DNA of 42,419 nt from Cyanobacteria bacterium M_surface_10_m2_119. GTDB lineage: Bacteria > Cyanobacteriota > Cyanobacteriia > PCC-6307 > Cyanobiaceae. The translations under genes and the position numbers were made by a program. Position 1 is the stretch's first letter, and every line of letters begins with the position of its first letter. This document shows, one piece after another, positions 8,871 through 16,682 of the stretch. The notes below the pieces were generated by a model. That model was not told where the DNA came from. It worked only from the letters and a program-made list of their open reading frames with translations, and ran no database searches. The stretch lies in contig VGPU01000017.1 in the NCBI GenBank assembly GCA_016882525.1, positions 1-42,419 on the forward strand, written 5' to 3'.

Positions 8871-8900
8871 TCGCCCCTCAGGCCTTTTCAGTAGGGGCGA
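8871..8900. promoter_or_regulatory. Perfect inverted repeat between radA and rpaB
   Basis: TCGCCCCT (8871-8878) and AGGGGCGA (8893-8900) are exact reverse complements, with centres 22 bases apart, about two helical turns. They sit 25-54 bases upstream of the rpaB ATG in the divergent radA/rpaB gap. This geometry fits an operator for a dimer, or a hairpin in the rpaB leader. Confidence 0.5.
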
Positions 8901-8924
8901 TCTGATGTAGTGCCCGGCGCGGCG

Positions 8925-9698
8925 ATGACGGCCACCCCCCACAGCCCTGCCCCCCACAGCCCAGCGCGCGAGAAGGAGACGATTCTGGTCGTCGACGACG
9001 AGGCCAGCATCCGCCGCATCCTGGAGACGCGGCTGTCGATGATCGGGTACCGGGTGGTGACGGCCTGTGACGGCCAGGAAGCCCTGGAGGCCTTCCACGA
9101 CCACCACCCCGATCTGGTGGTGCTCGACGTGATGATGCCGAAGCTCGATGGCTACGGCGTCTGCCAGGAGCTGCGCAAGGAATCGGACGTGCCGATCGTG
9201 ATGCTCACGGCCCTGGGCGATGTCGCCGACCGCATCACCGGCCTGGAGCTCGGCGCCGACGACTACGTGGTGAAGCCCTTCAGCCCCAAGGAGCTGGAGG
9301 CGCGCATCCGCTGCGTGCTGCGACGGGTGGAGAAGGAGCAGGTGGCCGGCATCCCCAACTCCGGGGTGATCTCCGTGGGCGACCTGCGCATCGACACCAA
9401 CAAGCGCCAGGTGTACCGGGGCGACGAGCGCATCCGCCTCACCGGCATGGAGTTCAGCCTGCTGGAGCTGCTGGTGAGCCGCAGCGGCGAGCCCTTCAGC
9501 CGCGGCGAGATCCTCAAGGAGGTATGGGGCTACACCCCTGAACGCCACGTCGATACCCGGGTGGTGGATGTCCATATCTCCCGGCTGCGCTCCAAACTGG
9601 AGGACGACCCGGCCAACCCCGAGCTGATCCTCACGGCTCGCGGCACGGGCTACCTGTTCCAACGCATCGTTGACGCCGTTGCCCCCGAAGGAGCCTGA
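8925..9698 (+). CDS. rpaB: OmpR-type response regulator RpaB
   Basis: A 257-residue response regulator, essential in cyanobacteria, that represses high-light genes under low light and is paired with the NblS/Hik33 kinase. The receiver has DDE, the phospho-Asp in LVVLDVMMPKLDGYG and Lys in DDYVVKPF. The output domain has GVISVGDLRIDTNKRQVYRG and EVWGYTPERHVDTRVVDVHISRLRSKLEDDP, a near-invariant RpaB signature. I chose ATG 8925 (MTATPHSPAP) over GTG 8910 because relatives begin MTAT. It overlaps the plsX frame by 29 bases. Confidence 0.95.
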   Translation: MTATPHSPAPHSPAREKETILVVDDEASIRRILETRLSMIGYRVVTACDGQEALEAFHDHHPDLVVLDVMMPKLDGYGVCQELRKESDVPIVMLTALGDVADRITGLELGADDYVVKPFSPKELEARIRCVLRRVEKEQVAGIPNSGVISVGDLRIDTNKRQVYRGDERIRLTGMEFSLLELLVSRSGEPFSRGEILKEVWGYTPERHVDTRVVDVHISRLRSKLEDDPANPELILTARGTGYLFQRIVDAVAPEGA

Positions 9699-11004
9699 CA
9701 AGCGCGCCAAGCCGAACCGGACGATTCGCCGTCTGGTGATCTGGTATCGGCGCAATGCGGCGGTGACCACCCTGGTGGGCACCGCGACCTCGGCAGCGAG
9801 CACGGCCGCCAGCACCGCCGGCAGCGTGGCCGGAGCGGCCACCTCGGCGGCCACGTCCGCGGCTAACACCGTGCTTCAGCCCCTGGTGTTCGACCCGCTG
9901 CGGCGCCTGCAACGGGGCCTGGGGGGTCCCGATGAGGATGCACCGATCAACGATGCCGACCGCCTGTGGGTCGCCGTGGATGGCATGGGCGGCGACCATG
10001 CCCCCGGACCGATTCTCGAGGGGTGCCTCCAGGCCGTGGAGCGCCTGCCGCTGCGGGTGCGCTTCGTGGCGGAGCTGGATCGCCTGCAGCCCGCCGTGGC
10101 CGAACTGGGCCTGCAGGAACAACTGGATGAAGCGGTGACCCGCGGCCTGATCGAGCTGGTGCCCAGCGGCCCGTCGGTGGGCATGGACGAGGAGGCCACG
10201 GTGGTGCGCAAGAAGCGAGACGCCAGCATCAACCTGGCCATGGACCTGGTGAAGCAGGGCCAGGCCACCGCCGTGTATTCGGCCGGCAACTCGGGCGCCG
10301 TGATGGCCTCGGCGATCTTCCGCCTGGGCCGGCTCAAGGGGGTCGACCGTCCGGCCATCGGCGCCCTCTTCCCCACCCGCGATCCGGAGCAGCAGGTGCT
10401 GGTGCTCGATGTGGGGGCCAACATGGACTGCAAGCCGGAATGGCTGCACCAGTGGGCCCTGGTGGGCAACATCTACAGCCGCGATGTGCTGCAGGTGGGT
10501 CGCCCGCGCATCGGCCTGGTGAACATCGGCGAGGAGGAGTGCAAGGGCAACGACCTCTGCCTGCGCACCTACCCGCTGCTGGCCGCCGAATCCCGCTTCA
10601 CCTTTGCCGGCAACTGCGAGGGGCGCGACATCCTCTCCGGTGACTTCGACGTGGTGGTGTGCGACGGCTACACCGGCAACGTGCTGCTCAAGTTTCTGGA
10701 GAGCGTGGGCAGCGTGCTGCTCGACGTGATCAAGGTGGAGCTGCCCCGCGGCCGCCGGGGCAAGGTGGGCTCCGCCTTCCTGATCAACAACCTGCGCCGG
10801 ATCAAGAAGCGGCTCGACCATGCCGAACACGGCGGCGCCCTCCTGCTCGGCGTGGATGGGGTGTGCGTGATCGGCCACGGCAGCAGCAAGGCCCTCTCGG
10901 TGCTCAGCGCCCTGCGCCTGGCCCACTCCGCCGCCAACCACCACGTGATGGACGACCTGCATGCCCTCAGTGACAGCGCGGCCGGTGCGGTCGCCTGTGG
11001 TTGA
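9670..11004 (+). CDS. plsX: Phosphate acyltransferase PlsX
   Basis: PlsX converts acyl-ACP to acyl-phosphate for phospholipid synthesis at the membrane. The catalytic domain begins near residue 98 (RLWVAVDGMGGDHAPGPILEG) and continues with SAGNSGAVMA, LDVGANMDCKPEWL, NIGEEECKGND, VCDGYTGNVLLKFLES and HAEHGGALLLGVDG. An N-terminal extension of about 95 residues contains IRRLVIWYRRNAAVTTL followed by an Ala/Ser/Thr-rich segment. No ATG is available; TTG 9670 or TTG 9679 is the likely start, inside the end of rpaB. It leads plsX-fabH-fabD-plsC. Confidence 0.92.
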   Translation: MTPLPPKEPDKRAKPNRTIRRLVIWYRRNAAVTTLVGTATSAASTAASTAGSVAGAATSAATSAANTVLQPLVFDPLRRLQRGLGGPDEDAPINDADRLWVAVDGMGGDHAPGPILEGCLQAVERLPLRVRFVAELDRLQPAVAELGLQEQLDEAVTRGLIELVPSGPSVGMDEEATVVRKKRDASINLAMDLVKQGQATAVYSAGNSGAVMASAIFRLGRLKGVDRPAIGALFPTRDPEQQVLVLDVGANMDCKPEWLHQWALVGNIYSRDVLQVGRPRIGLVNIGEEECKGNDLCLRTYPLLAAESRFTFAGNCEGRDILSGDFDVVVCDGYTGNVLLKFLESVGSVLLDVIKVELPRGRRGKVGSAFLINNLRRIKKRLDHAEHGGALLLGVDGVCVIGHGSSKALSVLSALRLAHSAANHHVMDDLHALSDSAAGAVACG

Positions 11005-11093
11005 CTGAGCCAACCTGCGGGCTGTCTCCCGTGCCCCTCGGCGTCTCGCTCAGCCTCTCAGGCCCCAACAGCCAGGCTGGCCCCGCTTCAGGC

Positions 11094-12086
11094 ATGGCAC
11101 TGGTGGGTTGCGGCAGTGCGCTGCCGGCGGCCCGGGTGAGCAACACCGACCTGAGCCAGCGGGTCGACACCAGCGACGACTGGATCCGCAGCCGCACCGG
11201 CATCGCTGCCCGCCGGGTGGCCTCGGCCGCCGAGCCCCTCACGCTGCTGGCCAGCCAGGCGGCCGAGGCCGCCCTGGCCCACGCCGGCTGGGAGGCCGCG
11301 GATCTCGACCTGATCCTGCTGGCCACCTCCAGCCCCGACGACCTCTTCGGCACCGCCCCCCGCATTCAGGCCGCCATCGGCGCCAGCGGCGCCGTGGCCT
11401 TCGACCTCACCGCCGCCTGCAGCGGCTTTCTCTTCGCCCTGATCACCGCCGGTCAGTACATCGCCAGCGGGGCCGTGCGCCGGGCCCTGGTGATCGGTGC
11501 CGACCAGCTCAGTCGCTGGGTCGACTGGGACGACCGCCGCACCTGCGTGCTCTTCGGCGATGGCGCCGCAGCCGTGGCGGTGGAAGCCGCAGCACCTGGG
11601 ACCACGGATCTGCTGGGCTTCCGCATGCGCTCGGACGGCAGCCGCAACGCCTGTCTCACCCTGGCCCAGACCACCGAGACCGAACCCCTCCTCGGCGATC
11701 TCGAAGCCCAGAAAGGTGGCTTCGCGCCGATCCAGATGAACGGCCAGGAGGTCTACAAGTTCGCCGTGCGGGAGGTGCCCCAGATCCTGGCGGAGCTGCT
11801 CGAGCACACCGGCACCGATCCGGGCGCCCTCGACTGGCTCCTGCTGCATCAGGCCAACCAGCGCATCCTCGATGCCGTGGCGGAGCGCTTCTCCATGCCC
11901 GGCGAGCGGGTGCTGAGCAACCTGGCCCACTACGGGAACACGTCTGCCGCCACGATCCCCCTGATGCTGGATGAAGCGGTGAAGGATGGGCGGGTGCAGC
12001 CCGGCCACCTGCTGGCCAGCAGCGGCTTCGGCGCCGGCCTGAGCTGGGGGGCGGCCCTGCTGCGCTGGAGCGGGCCCCAGGGCTGA
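11094..12086 (+). CDS. fabH: 3-oxoacyl-ACP synthase III (KAS III)
   Basis: A 330-residue enzyme that condenses acetyl-CoA with malonyl-ACP, the first step of fatty acid synthesis. The catalytic triad is visible: Cys in FDLTAACSGFLFAL, His in LLLHQANQRILDAV and Asn in NLAHYGNTSAAT. The substrate segment VDTSDDWIRSRTGIAARR is also present. I start at ATG 11094 (MALVGCGSALPA), which matches the usual length; GTG 11031 or the TTG overlapping the plsX stop would add a non-conserved Ser/Gly-rich leader. Confidence 0.94.
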   Translation: MALVGCGSALPAARVSNTDLSQRVDTSDDWIRSRTGIAARRVASAAEPLTLLASQAAEAALAHAGWEAADLDLILLATSSPDDLFGTAPRIQAAIGASGAVAFDLTAACSGFLFALITAGQYIASGAVRRALVIGADQLSRWVDWDDRRTCVLFGDGAAAVAVEAAAPGTTDLLGFRMRSDGSRNACLTLAQTTETEPLLGDLEAQKGGFAPIQMNGQEVYKFAVREVPQILAELLEHTGTDPGALDWLLLHQANQRILDAVAERFSMPGERVLSNLAHYGNTSAATIPLMLDEAVKDGRVQPGHLLASSGFGAGLSWGAALLRWSGPQG

Positions 12087-12126
12087 GGCCCCTGCCGCGC
12101 GGCGGGATGCCCAGAGGGGTGGGCCC

Positions 12127-12132
12127 TAATCT
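12127..12132 (+). promoter_or_regulatory. Possible -10 element before fabD
   Basis: TAATCT lies 27 bases before the fabD ATG in the 72-base gap after fabH. It shares the CCTA context of other -10-like hexamers in this window. No convincing -35 was found, and fabD may also be read through from fabH. Confidence 0.25.
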
Positions 12133-12158
12133 CCAGCCGACGTTGCACAGCGCGCCAG

Positions 12159-13061
12159 ATGGCCATTGCCTGGGTGTTTCCTGGCCAGGGGTCCCAGAAG
12201 CTCGGGATGGCCGAAGGGGTGCTGACGCTGCCCGGAGCCCGCGAGCGCTTCGCGGAGGCCTCCGCACTCCTGGGCCGCGACCTGCTGGCCATCTGCGGGG
12301 GCCAGGCGGAGGGGGAGCTGGCTGACCTCAACGACACCCGCAACACCCAGCCGGCCCTGTTCGTGGTGGAGAGCCTGCTGGTGGACGCCCTCCGGGCCCA
12401 GGGTCGCCAGCCGGATCTGGTGGCGGGCCACAGCCTGGGCGAACTGGTGGCGCTCTATGCCGCCGGGGTGTTCGACGTGGCCACGGGCCTGCGGCTGATG
12501 CAGGTGCGCAGTGACCTGATGGCCAGGGCGGGGGGCGGCGCCATGACCGCCGTGATGGGATTCGATCGGGACGAACTCGAGAGCCTGGTGGCGGCCACCG
12601 ACGGCGTGGTGATCGCCAACGACAACAGCAGCGCCCAGGTGGTGCTCTCCGGCACCCCGGAGGCCGTGGCGGCGGTGAGCGGCCAGCTCAACTGCAAGCG
12701 GGCGATCCCCCTGGCGGTGAGCGGCGCCTTCCACTCGTCCTTCATGGCCGAAGCCGCCGAGGCCTTTGGTGCCGAGCTGGACGCGGTGCCCTTCGCCGAT
12801 GCCGCCATCCCGGTGCTGAGCAACACCGATCCCTCCCCCGCCACCAGCGGCGAGGCCCTCAAGCACCGGCTGCGCAGCCAGATGATCACCGGTGTGCGCT
12901 GGCGCGAGACCATGGAGACCTTCGGCAGCTCAGACCTTCCTGAGCCGATCGACACGGCCGTGGAGATTGGGCCGGGCAACGTGCTCAGCGGCCTGATCAA
13001 GCGCAGCTGCCCCGGGGTGAGCACCGCCCAGATCGCCACCGCCGCCGACCTCGGACTGTGA
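12159..13061 (+). CDS. fabD: Malonyl-CoA:ACP transacylase
   Basis: A 300-residue enzyme that loads malonyl groups on ACP. It begins MAIAWVFPGQGSQKLGM, has the nucleophile Ser in AGHSLGELVALYAAG, Arg in MQVRSDLM and the catalytic His in SGAFHSSFM; EIGPGNVLSGLIKR closes the fold. The ATG at 12159 gives the expected start. Its stop codon overlaps the GTG of plsC (GTGA), so the two genes are translationally coupled. Confidence 0.95.
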   Translation: MAIAWVFPGQGSQKLGMAEGVLTLPGARERFAEASALLGRDLLAICGGQAEGELADLNDTRNTQPALFVVESLLVDALRAQGRQPDLVAGHSLGELVALYAAGVFDVATGLRLMQVRSDLMARAGGGAMTAVMGFDRDELESLVAATDGVVIANDNSSAQVVLSGTPEAVAAVSGQLNCKRAIPLAVSGAFHSSFMAEAAEAFGAELDAVPFADAAIPVLSNTDPSPATSGEALKHRLRSQMITGVRWRETMETFGSSDLPEPIDTAVEIGPGNVLSGLIKRSCPGVSTAQIATAADLGL

Positions 13062-13834
13062 GCGGCTCTGGCCTGCGGCCCGGCAGCCGGCCGGTGAATG
13101 CCGTGAAGCGGGTGTGGCAGCGCCGGCGGCGGCGCGAGCCCCCCGCGCTGATCCGCACCCCCCGCCCCAGCCTCACCTACCGACTGATCAGCTACCTGCT
13201 GGTGTTTCCGGTGTTCCGGCTGCTCTTCCGCGGCCGCACCGCCGGCAACGCCAACGTGCCCCTGGAAGGGGCTCTGGTGGTGGTGGCCAACCACGGCTCC
13301 CATCTCGATCCGCCCCTGCTCGGCCATGCCCTGGGGCGGCCGGTGGCCTTCATGGCCAAGGCGGAGCTGTTTGCCGTACCCCTGCTGGGGCCGATCATCC
13401 GCGCCTGCGGCGCCTACCCCGTCTCCCGCGGGGCCAGCGACCGCGAGGCGATCCGCACCGCCACCGACCGCCTGGAGGAGGGCTGGGCCACGGGCGTGTT
13501 CATCGACGGCACCCGCCAGGCGGACGGGCGGGTGAACAACCCCCAGGCTGGCGCTGCCCTCCTGGCCGCCCGGGCCGGGGTGCCGCTGCTGCCGGTGGCG
13601 ATCATCAACAGCCACCGGGCCCTCGGGCCAGGGGGCCAGGGGCTCCGGCTGGTGCCCGTGCACATCCGCATCGGCACACCGGTGCCGCCCCCCGCCTCGC
13701 GACGACGACCCGATCTGGATCGGGCGACCGCCGCGGTGCAGGAGCAGATCAATGCTCTGCTGGATCAGGGACTGATCCAGGGCCGCCAGCTGGGGCCAGC
13801 CAGGCGGGCAGGTGCTCTGCCGCCCAGCCCTTGA
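13058..13834 (+). CDS. plsC: 1-acyl-glycerol-3-phosphate acyltransferase (PlsC family)
   Basis: A 258-residue LPLAT-family enzyme that makes phosphatidic acid. The HX4D motif is NHGSHLDPP, followed by AELFAVPLLGPIIRACGAYPVSRG. The usual FPEGTR block reads FIDGTRQADGRV, a conservative variant. A hydrophobic segment RLISYLLVFPVFRLLF near residues 42-57 should associate with the membrane. GTG 13058 overlaps the fabD stop; a GTG 12 codons later is an alternative. The last 86 bases overlap the convergent DUF218 gene, so the extreme C-terminus is unusual. Confidence 0.88.
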   Translation: MSGSGLRPGSRPVNAVKRVWQRRRRREPPALIRTPRPSLTYRLISYLLVFPVFRLLFRGRTAGNANVPLEGALVVVANHGSHLDPPLLGHALGRPVAFMAKAELFAVPLLGPIIRACGAYPVSRGASDREAIRTATDRLEEGWATGVFIDGTRQADGRVNNPQAGAALLAARAGVPLLPVAIINSHRALGPGGQGLRLVPVHIRIGTPVPPPASRRRPDLDRATAAVQEQINALLDQGLIQGRQLGPARRAGALPPSP

Positions 13835-14417
13835 GGTCGCGGCCGGTGAGCACCCACAGCGCACCGCGCAGACCATCCCCCCACACCTTGCGTCGCCGCT
13901 CGGGCACGCACTGATCGGCGCAGTCGACCGGCTCCGGGGTGAGGTGAATCCCGCGGCTGCCGGCCACGATCCGCCCCACCAGGAGAGCCCGCTCCATGTG
14001 ATCGCTGCTGGTCACCAGCAGGGCATGGCGGATGCGGGCCCGACGCAGGTCATCGACCAGGGAGGTGAAGTTGGAGAGGGTGTCGCGGGCGCGATAGTCG
14101 AGCTGCACCTGACCGGGCGAGAGGCCCTGGCGCTGCTCGAACAGCCAGTGGGCGTATTCGGGATTGCTGCCGCCGCTCACCACCACCGGCAGGCCCAGGT
14201 CCTCGGCCAGGGCGGCCGCATGGCGTTCGCGGGCCACATCCCCCCCCAGCACCAGGATCAGCTGCGGCGGCGGTGGGGTAGGCCACCACCAGCCCCGGGA
14301 GAGCCAGAGCAGCCCCGAGCCCAGCGACACCACCAGCAGCCAGCGGCCGGGGTGGCGACGGCGGCGGGGGCGGCGCCCTGAGGACGGCCGGGAAGGCGGG
14401 GGCGGCAGAGCCTGCAT
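13749..14417 (-). CDS. DUF218 (YdcF/ElyC/SanA-like) membrane-anchored protein
   Basis: A 222-residue protein with an Arg-rich N-terminus, one membrane helix (WLLVVSLGSGLLWLSRGWWW, about 26-45), then a DUF218 domain: LILVLGGDVARERHAAALAEDL, VVVSGGS, YRARDTLSNFTSLVDDL and ALLVTSSDHMERALLVGRIV. The family acts in envelope processes in other bacteria; the activity is not established. It starts 3 bases after the tsaB stop, so it is in the ycf34-tsaB run. Its last 86 bases are antisense to the end of plsC. Confidence 0.82.
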   Translation of the reverse strand: MQALPPPPSRPSSGRRPRRRRHPGRWLLVVSLGSGLLWLSRGWWWPTPPPPQLILVLGGDVARERHAAALAEDLGLPVVVSGGSNPEYAHWLFEQRQGLSPGQVQLDYRARDTLSNFTSLVDDLRRARIRHALLVTSSDHMERALLVGRIVAGSRGIHLTPEPVDCADQCVPERRRKVWGDGLRGALWVLTGRDLKGWAAEHLPAWLAPAGGPGSVPDPAEH

Positions 14418-14420
14418 CGA

Positions 14421-15038
14421 TCAGCGGAGGGCCACCGGGGACGTGGGGTAGATGGGCAAGACCTCCTGCCAGGGCGCGGGCCGCTGCTGGCGATGGGCGC
14501 GGGTGGCCACGGCCAGCAGGGCGGCCACATCGGCGCGCACATCGTCCTCTGCAGGCAGCTGCGGGGCCGGTGCCACTGCCCTGAGGGCCTCGGCATCGGC
14601 ATAGAGGCGCGGGGCCAGCCGTTCCTCCACCTCCCCAGCCTCGCTCGGGTGGGGGGCGTAGAGGCCGGCCACCAGACCGCGGCGCGGCAGCTCCTGCACC
14701 AGCCAGGTGGGCTCGGTGAGGGCCAGCCGCCGTGCCGCCAGGGCCTGGCTGCTGACCCCCTGCAACGGCAACTGCAGTTGCTGGGCCAGGGTGCGGGCCA
14801 GCACCACCGTGAGGCGGGTGCTGGTGAAGCCCCCCGGCCCGGTGGCGACGGCCAGGCGCACCAGCTGCGGCCACTGCCGGGCGGGGAAGACCTCTTCGAT
14901 GCTCGTCAGCAGGTGATTGCTCAGGTCCCGGCCGGCAGCTGCGGTGTGCAGCACATCCGGAGCGGATCCATCGAGCCAGCGCAGGCCGACGCCCAGATCC
15001 GCCGCGGAACTGTGCAGGGCCAGGAGGGCTTCAGGCAT
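14421..15038 (-). CDS. tsaB: tRNA threonylcarbamoyladenosine synthesis protein TsaB
   Basis: A 205-residue TsaB (YeaZ) homologue, the partner that supports TsaD in making t6A37 on ANN-decoding tRNAs. It shows an ASKHA-type N-terminus (LLALHSSAADLGVGLRWLDG), a dimer helix region (LSNHLLTSIEEVF) and the family motif ATGPGGFTSTRLTVVLARTLAQQL, followed by GVSSQALAARR. The start ATG at 15038 lies in the second copy of a tandem 16-base-period duplication, so an identical ATG context exists 16 bases upstream but stops after seven codons. Confidence 0.9.
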   Translation of the reverse strand: MPEALLALHSSAADLGVGLRWLDGSAPDVLHTAAAGRDLSNHLLTSIEEVFPARQWPQLVRLAVATGPGGFTSTRLTVVLARTLAQQLQLPLQGVSSQALAARRLALTEPTWLVQELPRRGLVAGLYAPHPSEAGEVEERLAPRLYADAEALRAVAPAPQLPAEDDVRADVAALLAVATRAHRQQRPAPWQEVLPIYPTSPVALR

Positions 15039-15056
15039 CGGAGGCTTCAGGCATCG
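15027..15056 (-). repeat. Tandem duplication covering the tsaB start codon
   Basis: The 14-base sequence GGCTTCAGGCATCG occurs at 15027-15040 and again at 15043-15056. On the tsaB strand each copy contains ATGCCTGAAGCC. The upstream ATG (15054) opens the frame MPEASDA and then hits TGA overlapping the real start region; the downstream ATG (15038) begins TsaB. Confidence 0.75.
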
Positions 15057-15086
15057 CAGGGAAGGGGGGAGGGGGCCTCCCTGGCT

Positions 15087-15338
15087 TCAGCCGGGGAGGG
15101 GTTCGCCAGGCCGCATTCGCAGCCAGCGTCCAGGATCAGCGACGAAGCTCGCACAGGCCCGCACGTCCCATTCCACCCCCACCCCGCCAGCCGGCAGGTC
15201 CCGCACCTGCACGTGAATGCGGGGCTGCTCAGGCTGGAACTGGGGAGCGGCGCAGAGATGGGGCACCCCGTGCTGCCGCTCGACCGCGTGATAGGCCTGA
15301 CAGGAGTCGACCCAGCGGCAGTCCACACAGATGCACAT
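15087..15338 (-). CDS. ycf34: Ycf34 (cysteine-containing photosynthesis-related protein)
   Basis: An 83-residue protein starting MCICVDCRWVDSCQAYHAVE, the diagnostic Ycf34 N-terminus with clustered Cys (positions 2, 4, 7 and 13) and YHAVERQH. Ycf34 is found in cyanobacteria and red-algal plastids, and work in Synechocystis linked it to Fe-S binding and photosynthetic electron transport. The ATG at 15338 overlaps head-to-head with the start of the CCA-adding enzyme gene. It precedes tsaB by about 48 bases on the same strand. Confidence 0.92.
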   Translation of the reverse strand: MCICVDCRWVDSCQAYHAVERQHGVPHLCAAPQFQPEQPRIHVQVRDLPAGGVGVEWDVRACASFVADPGRWLRMRPGEPLPG

Positions 15339-16608
15339 CCCGGCCAGGCCGCGCCAGGACCCCATTCTGACGAGGGGAAACGCGGGCGCGGCCCTGGAGG
15401 CTCGCCTTTGGGAGAGGCTCGCCCCGGATCGCTGGCCCCTCAGCCCCAGCGATCTGCCGCCGGGCACGGCCCTGGTGGGCGGAGCCGTGCGCGATGCCCT
15501 GCTGGGACGTCTGGCCGCCCAGCCCGACCTGGACCTGGTGGTGCCAGGGGAGGCCATCGCCCTGGCCCGCCGCCTGGCCCGGCAACGGGGCGGCAGCTGC
15601 GTGGTGCTCGATCCGGAACGGGACATGGCCAGGCTCGTTCTGCAGGGCTGGACCGTGGATCTCGCCCGCCGCGAGGGGAGCGACCTGGCCAGCGACCTCT
15701 GGCGGCGGGACTACAGCGCCAACGCCATCGCCTTGCCGCTGGCGCCCGGGGCATCCCTGCTCGACCCCACGGGGGGCCTGGAGGCCCTGGAGCGCCGCCA
15801 GCTGGTGGCGGTGTGCGAGAGCAACCTGCTCGATGACCCCCTGCGCCTGCTGCGGGGCATCCGCCTGGCGGCGGAGCTGGAGCTGACCCTGGAGGCGACC
15901 AGCCTGGGCTGGATCGGGCGTCACGCCGCCCGCCTGGGGACCGTGGCCGGAGAGCGGGTGTTGAGCGAACTGGAGCGCCTGGCGGCGGCCCCGGATGGCC
16001 AGCAGGGCCTGGAGCAGGCCCTGGCGCTGACCCTGCTGCAGGCCTGGGGAGCTGATCCGCAGGCCGGGGCAACCCTGGCCTGCCTCACGCCCGGGGCCGC
16101 TGCAGAACGGGACCTGAGCCCTGCGGAAACGGCCTGGGCCCTGCCCCTGGCCCGGCTGGCCCGGCTGCTTCCCCCGGCGGCGGTGGAGCATCTGCGCGGC
16201 AGCAGACGGCTGCAGCAGCGCTGCGGCGGCCTGCGGCGCTGGTGGGAGCGCCTGGCGGCCGGGGGGAGCGGCGGCCTGGAGACCCTGGCGGAGGAGCCCC
16301 GCCTGCAGTTGCACAGGGACCTGGAGGCCGACCTGCCGGCCCTGCTGCTGGGGCTGCCACGGGCCGGGGCCCAGGGCGCCCTGCGGCGCTGGCGCGACCA
16401 GGAGGACCCCCTGTTCCATCCCCGGGCGCCGCTCAATGGCCATGTGCTCAGCCAAGCCCTGGGGCTGGCGGCCGGACCGGAGCTCGGTGCCCTGCTGCAG
16501 CACCTCACCCGGGAGCGGGCCTTTGGCCGGATCGCGGCGGAGGGCCCTGCCCAGCGCGACGAGGCCCTGCAGGCCGCACGGCAGTGGCTGAGCTGTCGCC
16601 GTGGTTAA
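15331..16608 (+). CDS. CCA tRNA nucleotidyltransferase / poly(A) polymerase family
   Basis: A 425-residue class II nucleotidyltransferase that adds CCA to tRNA 3' ends, needed here because the local tRNA-Asn encodes no CCA. Motifs: LVGGAVRDALLGR, the metal-binding pair in PDLDLVV, DLWRRDYSANAIAL, and LDDPLRLLRGIRLAAEL. The C-terminal half is a helical, Ala/Leu/Arg-rich body. ATG 15331 is the only canonical start before the GGAVRD motif, and it overlaps the ycf34 start codon region on the opposite strand by 8 bases. Relatives can be CC-, A- or CCA-adding; the sequence alone does not settle it. Confidence 0.9.
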   Translation: MHIPARPRQDPILTRGNAGAALEARLWERLAPDRWPLSPSDLPPGTALVGGAVRDALLGRLAAQPDLDLVVPGEAIALARRLARQRGGSCVVLDPERDMARLVLQGWTVDLARREGSDLASDLWRRDYSANAIALPLAPGASLLDPTGGLEALERRQLVAVCESNLLDDPLRLLRGIRLAAELELTLEATSLGWIGRHAARLGTVAGERVLSELERLAAAPDGQQGLEQALALTLLQAWGADPQAGATLACLTPGAAAERDLSPAETAWALPLARLARLLPPAAVEHLRGSRRLQQRCGGLRRWWERLAAGGSGGLETLAEEPRLQLHRDLEADLPALLLGLPRAGAQGALRRWRDQEDPLFHPRAPLNGHVLSQALGLAAGPELGALLQHLTRERAFGRIAAEGPAQRDEALQAARQWLSCRRG

Positions 16609-16682
16609 CTGCTTGTTGCGAAGGCGTGAGTTTGAGGTTTGTCCTCGCCAGCTGAAGTATTTCCCTTTTCCCTTTTCCATCC
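16609..16682 (+). promoter_or_regulatory. Leader of the RNA-binding protein gene
   Basis: The 74-base gap holds a possible bulged hairpin (GGCGTGAG with CTCGCC) and then a pyrimidine tract with CCCTTTT repeated twice just before the ATG. No Shine-Dalgarno sequence is visible. Cyanobacterial rbp genes are often cold-regulated through the 5' leader, so this tract is a candidate control element. Confidence 0.4.

Noticed and set aside
8628-9869. Minus-strand open frame across rpaB and the start of radA
   Set aside because: Antisense shadow; rpaB and radA explain the sequence.
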